DNA of 48,672 nt from a virus. Positions 5,879 to 13,515 of the stretch are shown here, in pieces. The DNA lies in IMG/VR virus record IMGVR_UViG_3300046777_002049, positions 1 through 48,672 of that record; one strand, written 5' to 3'. Made by a program: the position numbers and the translations under genes. Within the stretch, counting starts at the first letter, position 1, and each line of letters starts with the position of its first letter. The notes below the pieces were generated by a model. The model worked only from the letters and a program-made list of their open reading frames with translations. It had not been told where the DNA came from and searched no databases.

Positions 5879-6645
5879 CCATCCCGGAACCGAAGACTCC
5901 AGCTGATAGAACACCCATCAGGATAGATGGGGACGAGAGCGTTCTCATATTACCAGACGCTCATATACCCTATCACGACAAAGCTGCCCTAGAGCTGGCT
6001 GTCTCCTTCGGAAAGAAGCTCCAGCCCTCTGTCGTCCTGATCAACGGAGACTTCGCCGACAACTATTCCTTCTCGCCTCATGAAACAGATCCCTCTAAGC
6101 GGGACATGGTTGGTGAGATTCAAACGGTGAAGCAGGGGCTGGCTTGGATCCAGAATGAGTTTAGGAAGGCCCGCATCATCTACAAGCAGGGCAATCACGA
6201 ACTCTGGTGGGACCGCAAACTCTGGAGCAAAGCCCCAGAACTAGTGGGTCTTCCATCGACGACTTGGGAAGCTCAAGTCAAACCTGACAAGAGCAGGATC
6301 GAGTTCGTCCATCACCTCAAGGCGATCAACATCGGAACTCTCCTTGTCCTTCACGGCCATGAGTATCGGTTCGCGATCTCAAACCCAGTCAACCCAGCTC
6401 GCGGTTTGTTCCTCAGGACAAAGGTCACATCTCTCTGCTCTCACTTCCATCAACGCTCCGAACATTCTGAACGAGACGGCAACGGCAAGCTGATCACCAC
6501 TTGGTCCACTGGCTGTCTCTGTCAAATCTCACCCGACTATGCCTCGCGCAACAACTGGTCCCACGGCTTCGCGTTCGTCGAACTCCACGACAAAGACTTC
6601 GATGTCCAAAACCTCAGGATCATCAAAGGCAAAGTCTATTCGTGA
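5875..6645 (+). CDS. Calcineurin-like metallophosphoesterase
   Basis: 256 residues, ATGA overlap with the exonuclease. Metal-binding motifs are in canonical order: PDAHIP (Asp28, His30), NGDFADN (Asp59), GNHE (His108) and HGHE (His160, His162). Enzymes of this fold hydrolyse phosphomono- or diesters, including DNA ends and cyclic nucleotides, with two metals. Located directly after an exonuclease, it may act like an SbcD/Mre11-type nuclease subunit or a nucleotide phosphatase, but no SbcC-like ATPase gene is present. The C-terminal third (LFLRTKVTSLCSHFHQRS) is family-typical for phage metallophosphoesterases. Confidence 0.8.
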   Translation: MTIPEPKTPADRTPIRIDGDESVLILPDAHIPYHDKAALELAVSFGKKLQPSVVLINGDFADNYSFSPHETDPSKRDMVGEIQTVKQGLAWIQNEFRKARIIYKQGNHELWWDRKLWSKAPELVGLPSTTWEAQVKPDKSRIEFVHHLKAINIGTLLVLHGHEYRFAISNPVNPARGLFLRTKVTSLCSHFHQRSEHSERDGNGKLITTWSTGCLCQISPDYASRNNWSHGFAFVELHDKDFDVQNLRIIKGKVYS

Positions 6646-6658
6646 AACCATCACAGCG

Positions 6659-6868
6659 ATGTCGATGAACACGACCAAGGTTCCTCCAGGTTGGAAGACC
6701 AAGGCCGATTGGGCGAAACTTGCTGGTGTGGCAATGAGGACATTTGAGAACCAGCTAGCAAGGCTCATGGAATTTGGCCACGCCAAGAAATCAAGATTCA
6801 TAAATGAACGCGGTGAACCCAAGTACTACTACTGGATCAACAAGCTATCCGATGAAGATCAAGATTGA
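6659..6868 (+). CDS. Small winged-helix-like DNA-binding protein
   Basis: 69 residues from ATG 6659. An in-frame ATG at 6602 would give 88 residues overlapping the phosphoesterase by 44 bases, with a Ser/Lys-rich extension; the choice is uncertain. The sequence KTKADWAKLAGVAMRTFENQ, followed by a turn and KYYYWI, reads like a small winged HTH, with the aromatic strand as wing. It overlaps the next gene by 17 bases. It may regulate the operon or assist DNA processing. Confidence 0.5.
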   Translation: MSMNTTKVPPGWKTKADWAKLAGVAMRTFENQLARLMEFGHAKKSRFINERGEPKYYYWINKLSDEDQD

Positions 6869-7067
6869 GTTCACCCTCCCTGAGAACGATCAGGAGTACG
6901 ACGACTTCAAGAACGGCCCGTACTACAGGGCCATCCTCACAGACTTCAAAGCTCACATCAGGTCAGTCAACAAATACGGCACCGAAGAAGGGAATGCTCC
7001 TAAAGAGGTGGATGATCTCTACCGATACCTTTGCGAACTCATTTCCTCCTACGGCCTAGAACTATGA
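6852..7067 (+). CDS. Small acidic hypothetical protein
   Basis: 71 residues from ATG 6852, overlapping the stop of the previous gene. The sequence starts MKIKIEFTLPENDQEYDDF and is rich in Asp, Glu and Tyr with a helical C-terminus ending GLEL. There is no recognisable domain. It sits inside the tightly overlapping DNA-metabolism operon, and its stop overlaps the next ATG. Confidence 0.55.
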   Translation: MKIKIEFTLPENDQEYDDFKNGPYYRAILTDFKAHIRSVNKYGTEEGNAPKEVDDLYRYLCELISSYGLEL

Positions 7068-7588
7068 CACCACTCGATTTAATCGACCGCTGTCTTCAGG
7101 TCATTCACGAACAGTTCTATCACGACAAGCCCGTGAGTGTGTTCTACCGGGATAAGCGGAACCTGACCAAAGCCATCCTCCGCTATGGTTTTGTGTGCGA
7201 CCAAATGGGTTGGCAGTTCGACTCATTCTTCATCACCAAGAATCTGATTCGGACTCTCACTAGAATCACCGCCAAAGATGTGGAGTACATCCCAGCTTTC
7301 CTGGAGGCTTGCATCGACAACTCGGTTAGGCAGCGTGCCGACGAACTCAATGAGGAAGACAAACTTCACCGTCTGGGAATTGCCAAGGCGAGGAAGTCTC
7401 CTGGGAAGTTTGTTGATCGACGAGAGCAGTCTCTGGAGAAGGTGGTGGGCCGAATCAAGGATAGTGTACTTCCAGATACGGTGGTGGTTGTGGAAAAGTC
7501 TGACACTGAAGTCCTGGCGGCGATGTACCGGGAACTCTCGAAGAGGAAGCCGAAGAAGGCGCCGGTGAAGCAGATGAGCCTCTTCTGA
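7064..7588 (+). CDS. Hypothetical protein with C-terminal sliding-clamp-binding motif
   Basis: 174 residues from ATG 7064 (ATGA overlap). The body is helical and basic (DKRNLTKAILRYGFVCDQMG; later RREQSLEKVVGRIKD) and has no domain I recognise. The last five residues are QMSLF, a close match to the bacterial beta-clamp-binding consensus QL(S/D)LF, placed at the extreme C-terminus after a flexible Lys/Pro-rich linker, as in many clamp partners. This suggests recruitment to the host clamp. Lying among nucleases, SSB and resolvase, it may be a replication or repair adaptor. Confidence 0.6.
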   Translation: MTPLDLIDRCLQVIHEQFYHDKPVSVFYRDKRNLTKAILRYGFVCDQMGWQFDSFFITKNLIRTLTRITAKDVEYIPAFLEACIDNSVRQRADELNEEDKLHRLGIAKARKSPGKFVDRREQSLEKVVGRIKDSVLPDTVVVVEKSDTEVLAAMYRELSKRKPKKAPVKQMSLF

Positions 7589-7863
7589 TGGACGTTGAGC
7601 CCATAGAAGGAGAAGCATTCAGGGTCTATGTCCAGTCCAGCAGCCGCCGTGGCATCAAGTTCTTGGTCGATCTGGACGAGTTTGATTTCAACGGGATGTG
7701 CAGCTGTGAGGACTTTTCACTGCGCCGTGTCGTCGAGGTGCGGGAAGGTAAAAAGTCTGAGTGTAAGCACATCAGGGTCGCCAAGGACTGGTGGTGTGAG
7801 ATGATGATGCGACGGATAAAAGCAACCCTGGAGGCCCAATGGAAATCGCAATCATCTTCCTGA
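7588..7863 (+). CDS. SWIM zinc-finger-like protein
   Basis: 91 residues; ATG 7588 overlaps the preceding stop by one base. It carries GMCSCEDFSLRR and, 20 residues on, SECKHIRVAKDWW, which fits the SWIM pattern CxC-n-CxH for one zinc. SWIM domains bind DNA or proteins in helicase, nuclease and recombination contexts. The protein is little more than the domain, so it is probably an accessory subunit. The next, short gene begins inside its 3' end in another frame. Confidence 0.7.
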   Translation: MDVEPIEGEAFRVYVQSSSRRGIKFLVDLDEFDFNGMCSCEDFSLRRVVEVREGKKSECKHIRVAKDWWCEMMMRRIKATLEAQWKSQSSS

Positions 7864-8009
7864 TCGTATCAGCGGGACTTCTGCTGATCGCGTTTGCAAC
7901 CAAACAACTTCTCGAAGGTATCAAAGCCTACAAGGAAGAGGTGGTCTACGAAATAGAGGAGGAGGACGAAGACGACGATGACGATGACGCTGATTACTGG
8001 AAGAAATGA
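7839..8009 (+). CDS. 56-residue membrane protein with acidic tail
   Basis: ATG 7839 lies within the SWIM gene; TGA at 8007-8009 overlaps the ATG of the HNH gene at 8006. Residues 3-20 (IAIIFLIVSAGLLLIAFA) form a single membrane segment. The cytoplasmic or external tail holds a run of Glu and Asp (about residues 38-52) ending DYWKK. Coupled overlaps on both sides support it as a real gene. Function unknown. Confidence 0.6.
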   Translation: MEIAIIFLIVSAGLLLIAFATKQLLEGIKAYKEEVVYEIEEEDEDDDDDDADYWKK

Positions 8010-8287
8010 AGAATGTTTCATCGAGGCAGAAGGAACGTCTCAAAGCCTATTACAAGGTAAGGGACACCTTCATGAAGGCCCACCCTGTGTGTCAATGGCC
8101 CGCCTGCAAAAAGCCTGCGACAGACTGCCATCACTCACGGGGACGCGCAGGCTCCCTGATTTCCGATGAGCGCCACTTCCGTGCTCTCTGTCGAGAGCAT
8201 CACGACCTCTGCTCAAATGAACCCAATCTTGCTAGGTCCGTCTCAATGCTTTGTGAGCGGGGCCTCTGGAACAGTCCTGATGTATGA
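8006..8287 (+). CDS. HNH endonuclease
   Basis: 93 residues, ATGA overlap. It contains a zinc-knuckle CQWPACKKPATDCHHSRGR, with the His-His pair of the HNH active site, then HFRALCREHHDL supplying the Asn/His and second Cys elements. Small HNH proteins are common just upstream of phage large terminases and can be needed for DNA packaging or maturation; the large terminase starts 500 bases downstream. The gene overlaps the RusA-like frame at 8280 by eight bases. A homing endonuclease is less likely because there is no sign of an intron or disrupted host gene. Confidence 0.75.
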   Translation: MKNVSSRQKERLKAYYKVRDTFMKAHPVCQWPACKKPATDCHHSRGRAGSLISDERHFRALCREHHDLCSNEPNLARSVSMLCERGLWNSPDV

Positions 8288-8582
8288 AACTCTTGATCCA
8301 TCATCCCGTGCCCAGCTTGAACAAGCTCTTCGCCATGAACCATTGGCAAAGGCGAAAGGAAAAGAAGGCGACACAGGACGCTTTCGAGTCCGCGTTACGA
8401 GCTTTAGGAGGCGACTCACCGACCAAGACAATCTCGCCCCGAAGTTCTTCATCGACTGTCTCCGCTATGCTGGAGTCATTCCGGACGACTCTCCACAAGC
8501 AATCGATTACACGATCACTCAGGTCAAAGTCCGCAAAAAAGAAGAAGAGCGAACGGAAATCGAAGTAGATGAAGCACCTTAG
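8280..8582 (+). CDS. RusA-like Holliday junction resolvase, family signature split over two frames
   Basis: 100 residues from ATG 8280 in the frame ending at 8582. The second half has the RusA core: RRRLTDQDNLAPKFF with DxDN-type acids, RYAGVIPDDSPQ with the DD pair, and the final strand ITQVKVRKKEEE. The first 35 residues in this frame (MYETLDPSSRAQLEQALRHE) do not look like RusA. The overlapping frame from ATG 8284 reads LLIHHPVPSLNKLFAMNHWQ, a typical RusA N-terminus. Joining them needs a -1 shift. Either the downstream frame is a self-contained variant, or a frameshift or sequence error splits the gene. RusA cuts four-way junctions at stalled forks or packaged branched DNA. Confidence 0.7.
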   Translation: MYETLDPSSRAQLEQALRHEPLAKAKGKEGDTGRFRVRVTSFRRRLTDQDNLAPKFFIDCLRYAGVIPDDSPQAIDYTITQVKVRKKEEERTEIEVDEAP

Positions 8583-8793
8583 AGCCAAAGATGGATCCTA
8601 CTGCAAGGTGGTGCCTGACGGTGAGAGGTGGAAGATCGTCACTTCATTCTTAGGCAACATTGTTGGGTCAAGGTTGGCGCTGGGCTGCAGCTGGCCCGAT
8701 GGCCCGGTTCACGGAATTGAAAGCAGAGAGGAAGCGCAATCGCTCTGCGCGAAGTGGGATGAGATGATGGCCAAGTGCAGTAACAAAAAGTGA
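8569..8793 (+). CDS. Small hypothetical protein
   Basis: 74 residues, ATG 8569, overlapping the resolvase by 14 bases and the terminase GTG by four. The sequence holds CKVVPDGERWKIVTSF and SREEAQSLCAKWDEMM, suggesting a small beta-beta-alpha fold. Two Cys are far apart and no metal site is evident. Position between resolvase and large terminase suggests a DNA-processing or packaging accessory role, by context only. Confidence 0.55.
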   Translation: MKHLRAKDGSYCKVVPDGERWKIVTSFLGNIVGSRLALGCSWPDGPVHGIESREEAQSLCAKWDEMMAKCSNKK

Positions 8794-10583
8794 CTAAACC
8801 TTATTACATCAACACTGCCAAAGGTCAGGCCAAGATCGTCTGGGGCCTGCCTGTGGCTGTGGAAACTCCAGAGATCCATGTCGCTCGTTGGGCTTTTGCC
8901 TACTACGAAGAGGCTCTGAACAAGGGCATCGAAGTCAGTAGGGCAGAACTCTTCTGGTGGATGGTCGAACAACTCTGGGGCACCGGCGCCAAGAAGAAGT
9001 TCATCCGCCATCCTTGGGCCGAGAAGATGACCGAGAAGGCGTGCGAGTATCAGTATCTGGGCATCTCCGGTGCAGGCTCCACAGGCAAGTCCGATTGGGG
9101 CGCGATGTGGGGCATCATCAACTGGTTCAGTGATCCAGAGAAGACCAAGGTTTTGGTCACATCTACGACCATGAAGGACGCCCAGAAACGTATCTGGGGC
9201 TCCATCCGAGACTACTACTATGGTGCTAAAGAGAGGCTTCCGGGTAAGTACGTTCATAGCTTCGGCCAGATTCGGACTTCTGAGAAGGCGTCTGATCCAA
9301 CAGCCAGTGACAAGGCTGGCATAGAGCTGATTCCCTGTAGCCAGAGCAAGGAAGCCCAAGCCATTGGCCGGCTGATCGGCATGAAGGCCCCCAGGCTGAT
9401 CATCATAGCCGACGAGTTGCCTGAGTTGACGGACTCCATCTTGGAAGCAGTCGAAACCAACCTCTCGATGAACCCTGTGTTCCAGATGATTGGTCTAGGC
9501 AACCACGTCAGCTGGCTCGATCCATTTGGTAAGTTCATCCAACCCGAAGCTGGTATCAACTCGGTCACCGTAGAGGACGAGGAATGGAAGACTCAACGCG
9601 GCTGGTGTCTTCACTTCGATGGAACCAAGAGCCCAAACTTCGACTATGAGAAGGATGTATTTCCGATTTACGGACGTAAACAGAAGCGAGAGCACGACAA
9701 ACTCCCGGCAACGTCGATTGGTTACTGGCGATTCTGCCGATCTTTCCCACCGCAGGATTCCGAAAGCGGCCAGATCTACAGTGAGATAGAGATCATCTCC
9801 AATGGCGGCGTCTCCATCCCTCACTGGAAGGGTCCCCTAGTCAAGCTGGCGGCACTTGACCCAGCGTTTACCAACGGCGGTGACCGTTGCTACGGAATCC
9901 AAGGCGTCCTGGGAGAGACTGTAGAGGGGAAGATGACCTTGGCGGTTACACTGACAAAGGAGTTCCATGAAGATGTGACGGACAAAACCGTCCCGCGTAA
10001 CTTCCAGCTGGCCAGGCAGTTCATACAGTGGTGCAAGGAAACCGGGGTTCAGCCCGAAGATGTTGGCGTGGATTCCACAGGCGGTGGTATTCCCTTCTCT
10101 GAGATCCTCATGCAGGAGTGGAGTCCCAGGATCAACCGCATCCAATTCGGCGGAGCGGCTTCAGATCTTCCAGCCTCAGCGACAGATCCAACGCCTGGCA
10201 GGGAAGCCTACAGCAACCGCGTATCAGAGCTTTGGTACCAGGGCGTCTACTACATCAGAGCAAGCCAGATAGCGCATCTCCCTAGGGAAATCGTCCGAGA
10301 GATGTGCGCCAGGCGCTACCAGCACGTCAAAGGTGCGACGACCAAGATTAAGGTCGAGGCCAAGGAGGAGATGAAGCGGCGCCTCAAGGTCAGTCCAGAC
10401 GCAGCCGACTCCTTCTTCATCCTCCTGGAGGTGGCTCGAATCCGGCATTCATTCTTCCCGGAGGCGTTTGGGGACGCTCTGAAAGAAGAGATTGCCAACG
10501 CGGATGCTGAAAGTGAACATGGAGTCAGCGTCCTAGAAGATTTTACCTGCCTCGCCTACGATGATGGTGCCGAAGAATATTAA
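8790..10583 (+). CDS. terL: Terminase large subunit
   Basis: 597 residues, GTG start at 8790 overlapping the previous TGA. The packaging ATPase is shown by Walker A GAGSTGKS (about residues 94-101) and Walker B RLIIIADELPEL (Asp208, Glu209). The C-terminal RNase H-like nuclease has LAALDPAF (Asp357), GVDSTGG (Asp428) and SPDAADSFF (Asp537, Asp540). The motor pumps DNA into the procapsid through the portal and cuts concatemers. Length is normal for the family. The portal gene follows after one small zinc-binding protein. Which terminase clade it belongs to, and so the packaging mode (pac, cos or terminal repeats), cannot be read by eye. Confidence 0.95.
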   Translation: MTKPYYINTAKGQAKIVWGLPVAVETPEIHVARWAFAYYEEALNKGIEVSRAELFWWMVEQLWGTGAKKKFIRHPWAEKMTEKACEYQYLGISGAGSTGKSDWGAMWGIINWFSDPEKTKVLVTSTTMKDAQKRIWGSIRDYYYGAKERLPGKYVHSFGQIRTSEKASDPTASDKAGIELIPCSQSKEAQAIGRLIGMKAPRLIIIADELPELTDSILEAVETNLSMNPVFQMIGLGNHVSWLDPFGKFIQPEAGINSVTVEDEEWKTQRGWCLHFDGTKSPNFDYEKDVFPIYGRKQKREHDKLPATSIGYWRFCRSFPPQDSESGQIYSEIEIISNGGVSIPHWKGPLVKLAALDPAFTNGGDRCYGIQGVLGETVEGKMTLAVTLTKEFHEDVTDKTVPRNFQLARQFIQWCKETGVQPEDVGVDSTGGGIPFSEILMQEWSPRINRIQFGGAASDLPASATDPTPGREAYSNRVSELWYQGVYYIRASQIAHLPREIVREMCARRYQHVKGATTKIKVEAKEEMKRRLKVSPDAADSFFILLEVARIRHSFFPEAFGDALKEEIANADAESEHGVSVLEDFTCLAYDDGAEEY

Positions 10584-11031
10584 CTCCACGCCGCAAGGTC
10601 TGTGGAGGTACACTCATCCCGTTACTGGGGTGAAGTTTAGCGGCGCTTTCTCACTGGGTCGAATGGTGGCTATGGTCGAGGAGTACAATAAGGCAAACAA
10701 CCTCGATCAAATCGTTGGTCTTTATCAAAAGATCATCAATTACATGTGCGAACAAGAACCAGATTGGTGCATGTCCACTGAACCGCCCACTCTGGCTCAA
10801 AGGATTAAGACGTTTTCACAGGCTGCCGCGGAATGGGCCTCTAACGGATTCAAGAATGTACCGCACGAAGTCTTTGAGGCTCGTAAAGCAATCTGCCTTC
10901 AGTGTGTTTACTGGAAGGGGGAGTCAGCTTTCGGTTATGGCGGCTGTGGCAAATGTGGATGTAGTGGACTGAAACTATTTTTACCGACGCAGAAATGCCC
11001 TGATGGGCGATGGGGAGCAATCAATGTATAG
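10561..11031 (+). CDS. Cys-rich zinc-ribbon-like phage protein
   Basis: 156 residues from ATG 10561, overlapping terL by 23 bases. The C-terminal 50 residues hold ICLQCVYWKG, then GGCGKCGCSGLKLFL and KCPDGRWG: seven cysteines spaced for one or two zinc sites. The N-terminal part is helical. Proteins with this Cys-rich tail between terminase and portal occur in many environmental phages without a known role. It overlaps the portal gene by eight bases, so it is co-translated with head genes. It is possibly a DNA-packaging or head-assembly factor, by position only. Confidence 0.65.
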   Translation: MMVPKNINSTPQGLWRYTHPVTGVKFSGAFSLGRMVAMVEEYNKANNLDQIVGLYQKIINYMCEQEPDWCMSTEPPTLAQRIKTFSQAAAEWASNGFKNVPHEVFEARKAICLQCVYWKGESAFGYGGCGKCGCSGLKLFLPTQKCPDGRWGAINV

Positions 11032-13384
11032 CACTGGACTGTATTCCGAACTCAAGGGCCTTAGCGACAGTGGGACACCTCCTAAGACGAGGATCTCCAG
11101 CGCTCGCGATGTCCGCTCGATGTTCACGCGGGCGACCAGCGCCTACGAGAAGCGCCATCAGAAGAACGCCCTAGTTAAGGGTCTGGTGGATGGCAACCCG
11201 CCTTGGCCCAGCAAGACCAAGGACGCCCAACGCTATCGGGCCAACTTCAACAACGGGGAGGGCTATGCCTATCTGGAGACATCGGTCACAGCCTTCTACG
11301 ACGTGTACTCCGAGCCTGAGACCTACGCCACGGTCACAGCCGATGTCAACGATCCCAATTCACAGCTTTATTCCGACATCATCACCAAGCACTTTGATTG
11401 GCTTCAGAGGCAGGACGACGAGATGGACTTCAACATCCAGCTCTCGATCCACGACATGGTCTATTATGGGACTGGACCGCAGCTATTCCTCCGACCTCTG
11501 GATTGGCGTTCCACTGCTGTTCCTCATCGTTCTCTTTATGTCTCTGATGACGAGCGTGCAAATGTGGCATCTTGGCAGTGGTGCATTTTCCAGTTCGACT
11601 ACAACGTCAATGAACTCTGGGACTTCATCGCTGACGAAGAAGCAGCACGCATCAGTGGATGGAATGTAGCCGAGGTGAAGCGTTCGATCATGAACGCCAA
11701 GCCCACCTCATGGACCTCTCCTGAGTGGAATCAGTGGGAAGCCTGGCAGCAGGCCCTCCGAAACAACGACCTCTATCTGGGCTCCCAGTGCGCCAAGGTC
11801 CGCATCGCCAAGATCCTGTACAAGGAGTTCAGTGTAGACGGCGCTGAGCCGAAGATCTCAGAGGCTTGGGTGGACATCGACGCCTCCAGCGACGAGTTCC
11901 TGAATCGCTTTGAGAACCGCTACGACGATATGCGTCAGGCGGTGTGCGCCTTCTACTACGACCGAGGCGATGGCTTCCACCAGTCCATCAAGGGGCTTGG
12001 TGTAAAGATGTATCAGCTGCTGACCTCGCGCATGAGGCTTCAGCTGGCTGCTGTGGATGCTGCATTCGCCACGTCCACCGTCTTCCTCACCTCCAATCAG
12101 CCCACTGGCCGGCAGGCTCTGAGCAACATTCAGTTTGGCGCCTTCACAGTGCTTCCCAACGGCGTCTCGACGATCCAGCAGAGCAATCTCCAAGGAGTGT
12201 TAGAGCCAGCGATTGCAATGGGAGAGCAGTTAGGACGTGTTCTTGATAACAACCTCTCTCAGTACCGGCAGAGGATGGAGCTTCCTTCGGGTAATCCGCC
12301 CACGAAGTACCAAGTACAGGCTCAATTAGCTCAATCTGCCACCCTCGGGAAAACACAGCTCGCACGTTACTACCAGCAACTGGATGAACTGTACGCTGAG
12401 AAGTTCCGCCGTGCATCGAATCCTGACCTGCCGAAGGGTACGAAGAACAAGTGGTTGAAGCTGGCATTGGAGTTCCAGAAGAAGTGTTCGGACGATGGTG
12501 TCCCTCGCGAGATCTTCGAGAAATGCTATGTGAAGGCAACCCGCATCGCTGGTCAGGGCTCTCAGTTCATGCGGGAGCAGAGCCTCAACCAGATCTACGC
12601 CACCTTGTTCCCGGCCCTTCCTGAGGACGGCAAGGAGCGTCTAATCCGGGACATGATCTCGGCCACTGTCGGACCCTCCCTCACCAACCGTTACTGGACC
12701 CGCGGTACGATTGACCCCAATACAGCTGACCAGAACTGGCAGGCTGAGGTTGAGCACGGCATCCTCTACGACGGTGGAGCGGTTCAAGTCACTCCGACGC
12801 AGAACGACATCATTCACCTCACCAAGCACTTCGAGTGGCTGGCTCAGGGTGTCCAATCGGTTCAGCAGGGCGGAGATCTTGCCGAGATCTTTAACAGCCT
12901 CGTTGCTGGTCGAGCTCACGTCGCTCAGCACATGGCCCGTCTTCAGCAGGACGCCTCCAGGAAACAGGAGTTCGCCCAGTTCATGGAACTGTTCAAGTCG
13001 ATCTCCCAATCCATCGACGAGATGCAGCAGATGCTCCAGCAGCAGGCTGAGCAGCAGGCCATGCAGCAGCAGCAGATGGCGCAGGCCCAGGTCTCTGTCG
13101 ATGCGGAGACCATGAAGGCGCAGAACAAGATCGCTCTGGATCAGGCCAAGGCCCAGAACATGATGCAGATCAAGGCGGCCAAGGCGCAGCAGGACATGGC
13201 GCTGAAGGATGCCGAGACGGCTCAGCGTCTGAAGATTGCCCAGGCCACGACGACTCAGGACCTAGCCAACCAGCAGGCTCAACAGACCCAGAAGGTGAAT
13301 GAGGCTGCCATCAAGAATGCCGGCCTGATCGCCAAGCAGCAGATCGCCAACCAGCGACCCATGGTTCCCGGACAAACCATTTGA
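11024..13384 (+). CDS. Portal protein
   Basis: 786 residues from ATG 11024, chosen because GGGGAG (11012-11017) lies six bases upstream; the ATG at 11003 would add seven residues. The portal is the dodecameric ring at the head vertex through which DNA passes. The body carries podovirus-portal-like sequence (YSEPETYATVTADVNDPNSQ; VYYGTGPQLFLRPLDW). The C-terminal 170 residues are a long Gln/Ala-rich helix (QQMLQQQAEQQAMQQQQMAQ), typical of the barrel or coiled coil that extends into the head in P22-like portals. Position just after TerL supports this. Confidence 0.88.
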   Translation: MYSTGLYSELKGLSDSGTPPKTRISSARDVRSMFTRATSAYEKRHQKNALVKGLVDGNPPWPSKTKDAQRYRANFNNGEGYAYLETSVTAFYDVYSEPETYATVTADVNDPNSQLYSDIITKHFDWLQRQDDEMDFNIQLSIHDMVYYGTGPQLFLRPLDWRSTAVPHRSLYVSDDERANVASWQWCIFQFDYNVNELWDFIADEEAARISGWNVAEVKRSIMNAKPTSWTSPEWNQWEAWQQALRNNDLYLGSQCAKVRIAKILYKEFSVDGAEPKISEAWVDIDASSDEFLNRFENRYDDMRQAVCAFYYDRGDGFHQSIKGLGVKMYQLLTSRMRLQLAAVDAAFATSTVFLTSNQPTGRQALSNIQFGAFTVLPNGVSTIQQSNLQGVLEPAIAMGEQLGRVLDNNLSQYRQRMELPSGNPPTKYQVQAQLAQSATLGKTQLARYYQQLDELYAEKFRRASNPDLPKGTKNKWLKLALEFQKKCSDDGVPREIFEKCYVKATRIAGQGSQFMREQSLNQIYATLFPALPEDGKERLIRDMISATVGPSLTNRYWTRGTIDPNTADQNWQAEVEHGILYDGGAVQVTPTQNDIIHLTKHFEWLAQGVQSVQQGGDLAEIFNSLVAGRAHVAQHMARLQQDASRKQEFAQFMELFKSISQSIDEMQQMLQQQAEQQAMQQQQMAQAQVSVDAETMKAQNKIALDQAKAQNMMQIKAAKAQQDMALKDAETAQRLKIAQATTTQDLANQQAQQTQKVNEAAIKNAGLIAKQQIANQRPMVPGQTI

Positions 13385-13515
13385 CTAGGGGTTGACGCAC
13401 AATAGCGTTGACCCGCTAGGTCGAGGTATTGCGGCGCCGGGGTTGTGAGCTTGCCGGTGGTTATTCATTTCGCCTGTTCCGTAACCGCGTAAAAGCGGAA
13501 CCCTAGCATTTAAGA
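13385..13515 (+). promoter_or_regulatory. Intergenic region with possible promoter and leader hairpin
   Basis: TTGACG at 13392-13397 and CTAGGT at 13416-13421 (18-base spacer) match the layout at 1416 and 2551. A second TTGACC lies at 13408. CGGCGCCG is a perfect palindrome. GTTCCG (13476-13481) pairs with CGGAAC (13496-13501) just upstream of the glycosyltransferase ATG. This would let the glycan cassette be expressed separately from the portal. Confidence 0.35.

Noticed and set aside
8006-8287. HNH gene as a homing endonuclease in an intron
   Set aside because: Neighbouring genes are intact and tightly overlapping, and the position before the large terminase is common for packaging-associated HNH proteins.
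8709-9359. 216-codon open frame on the minus strand
   Set aside because: Antisense to the start of the large terminase, whose Walker A lies here; no own motif.
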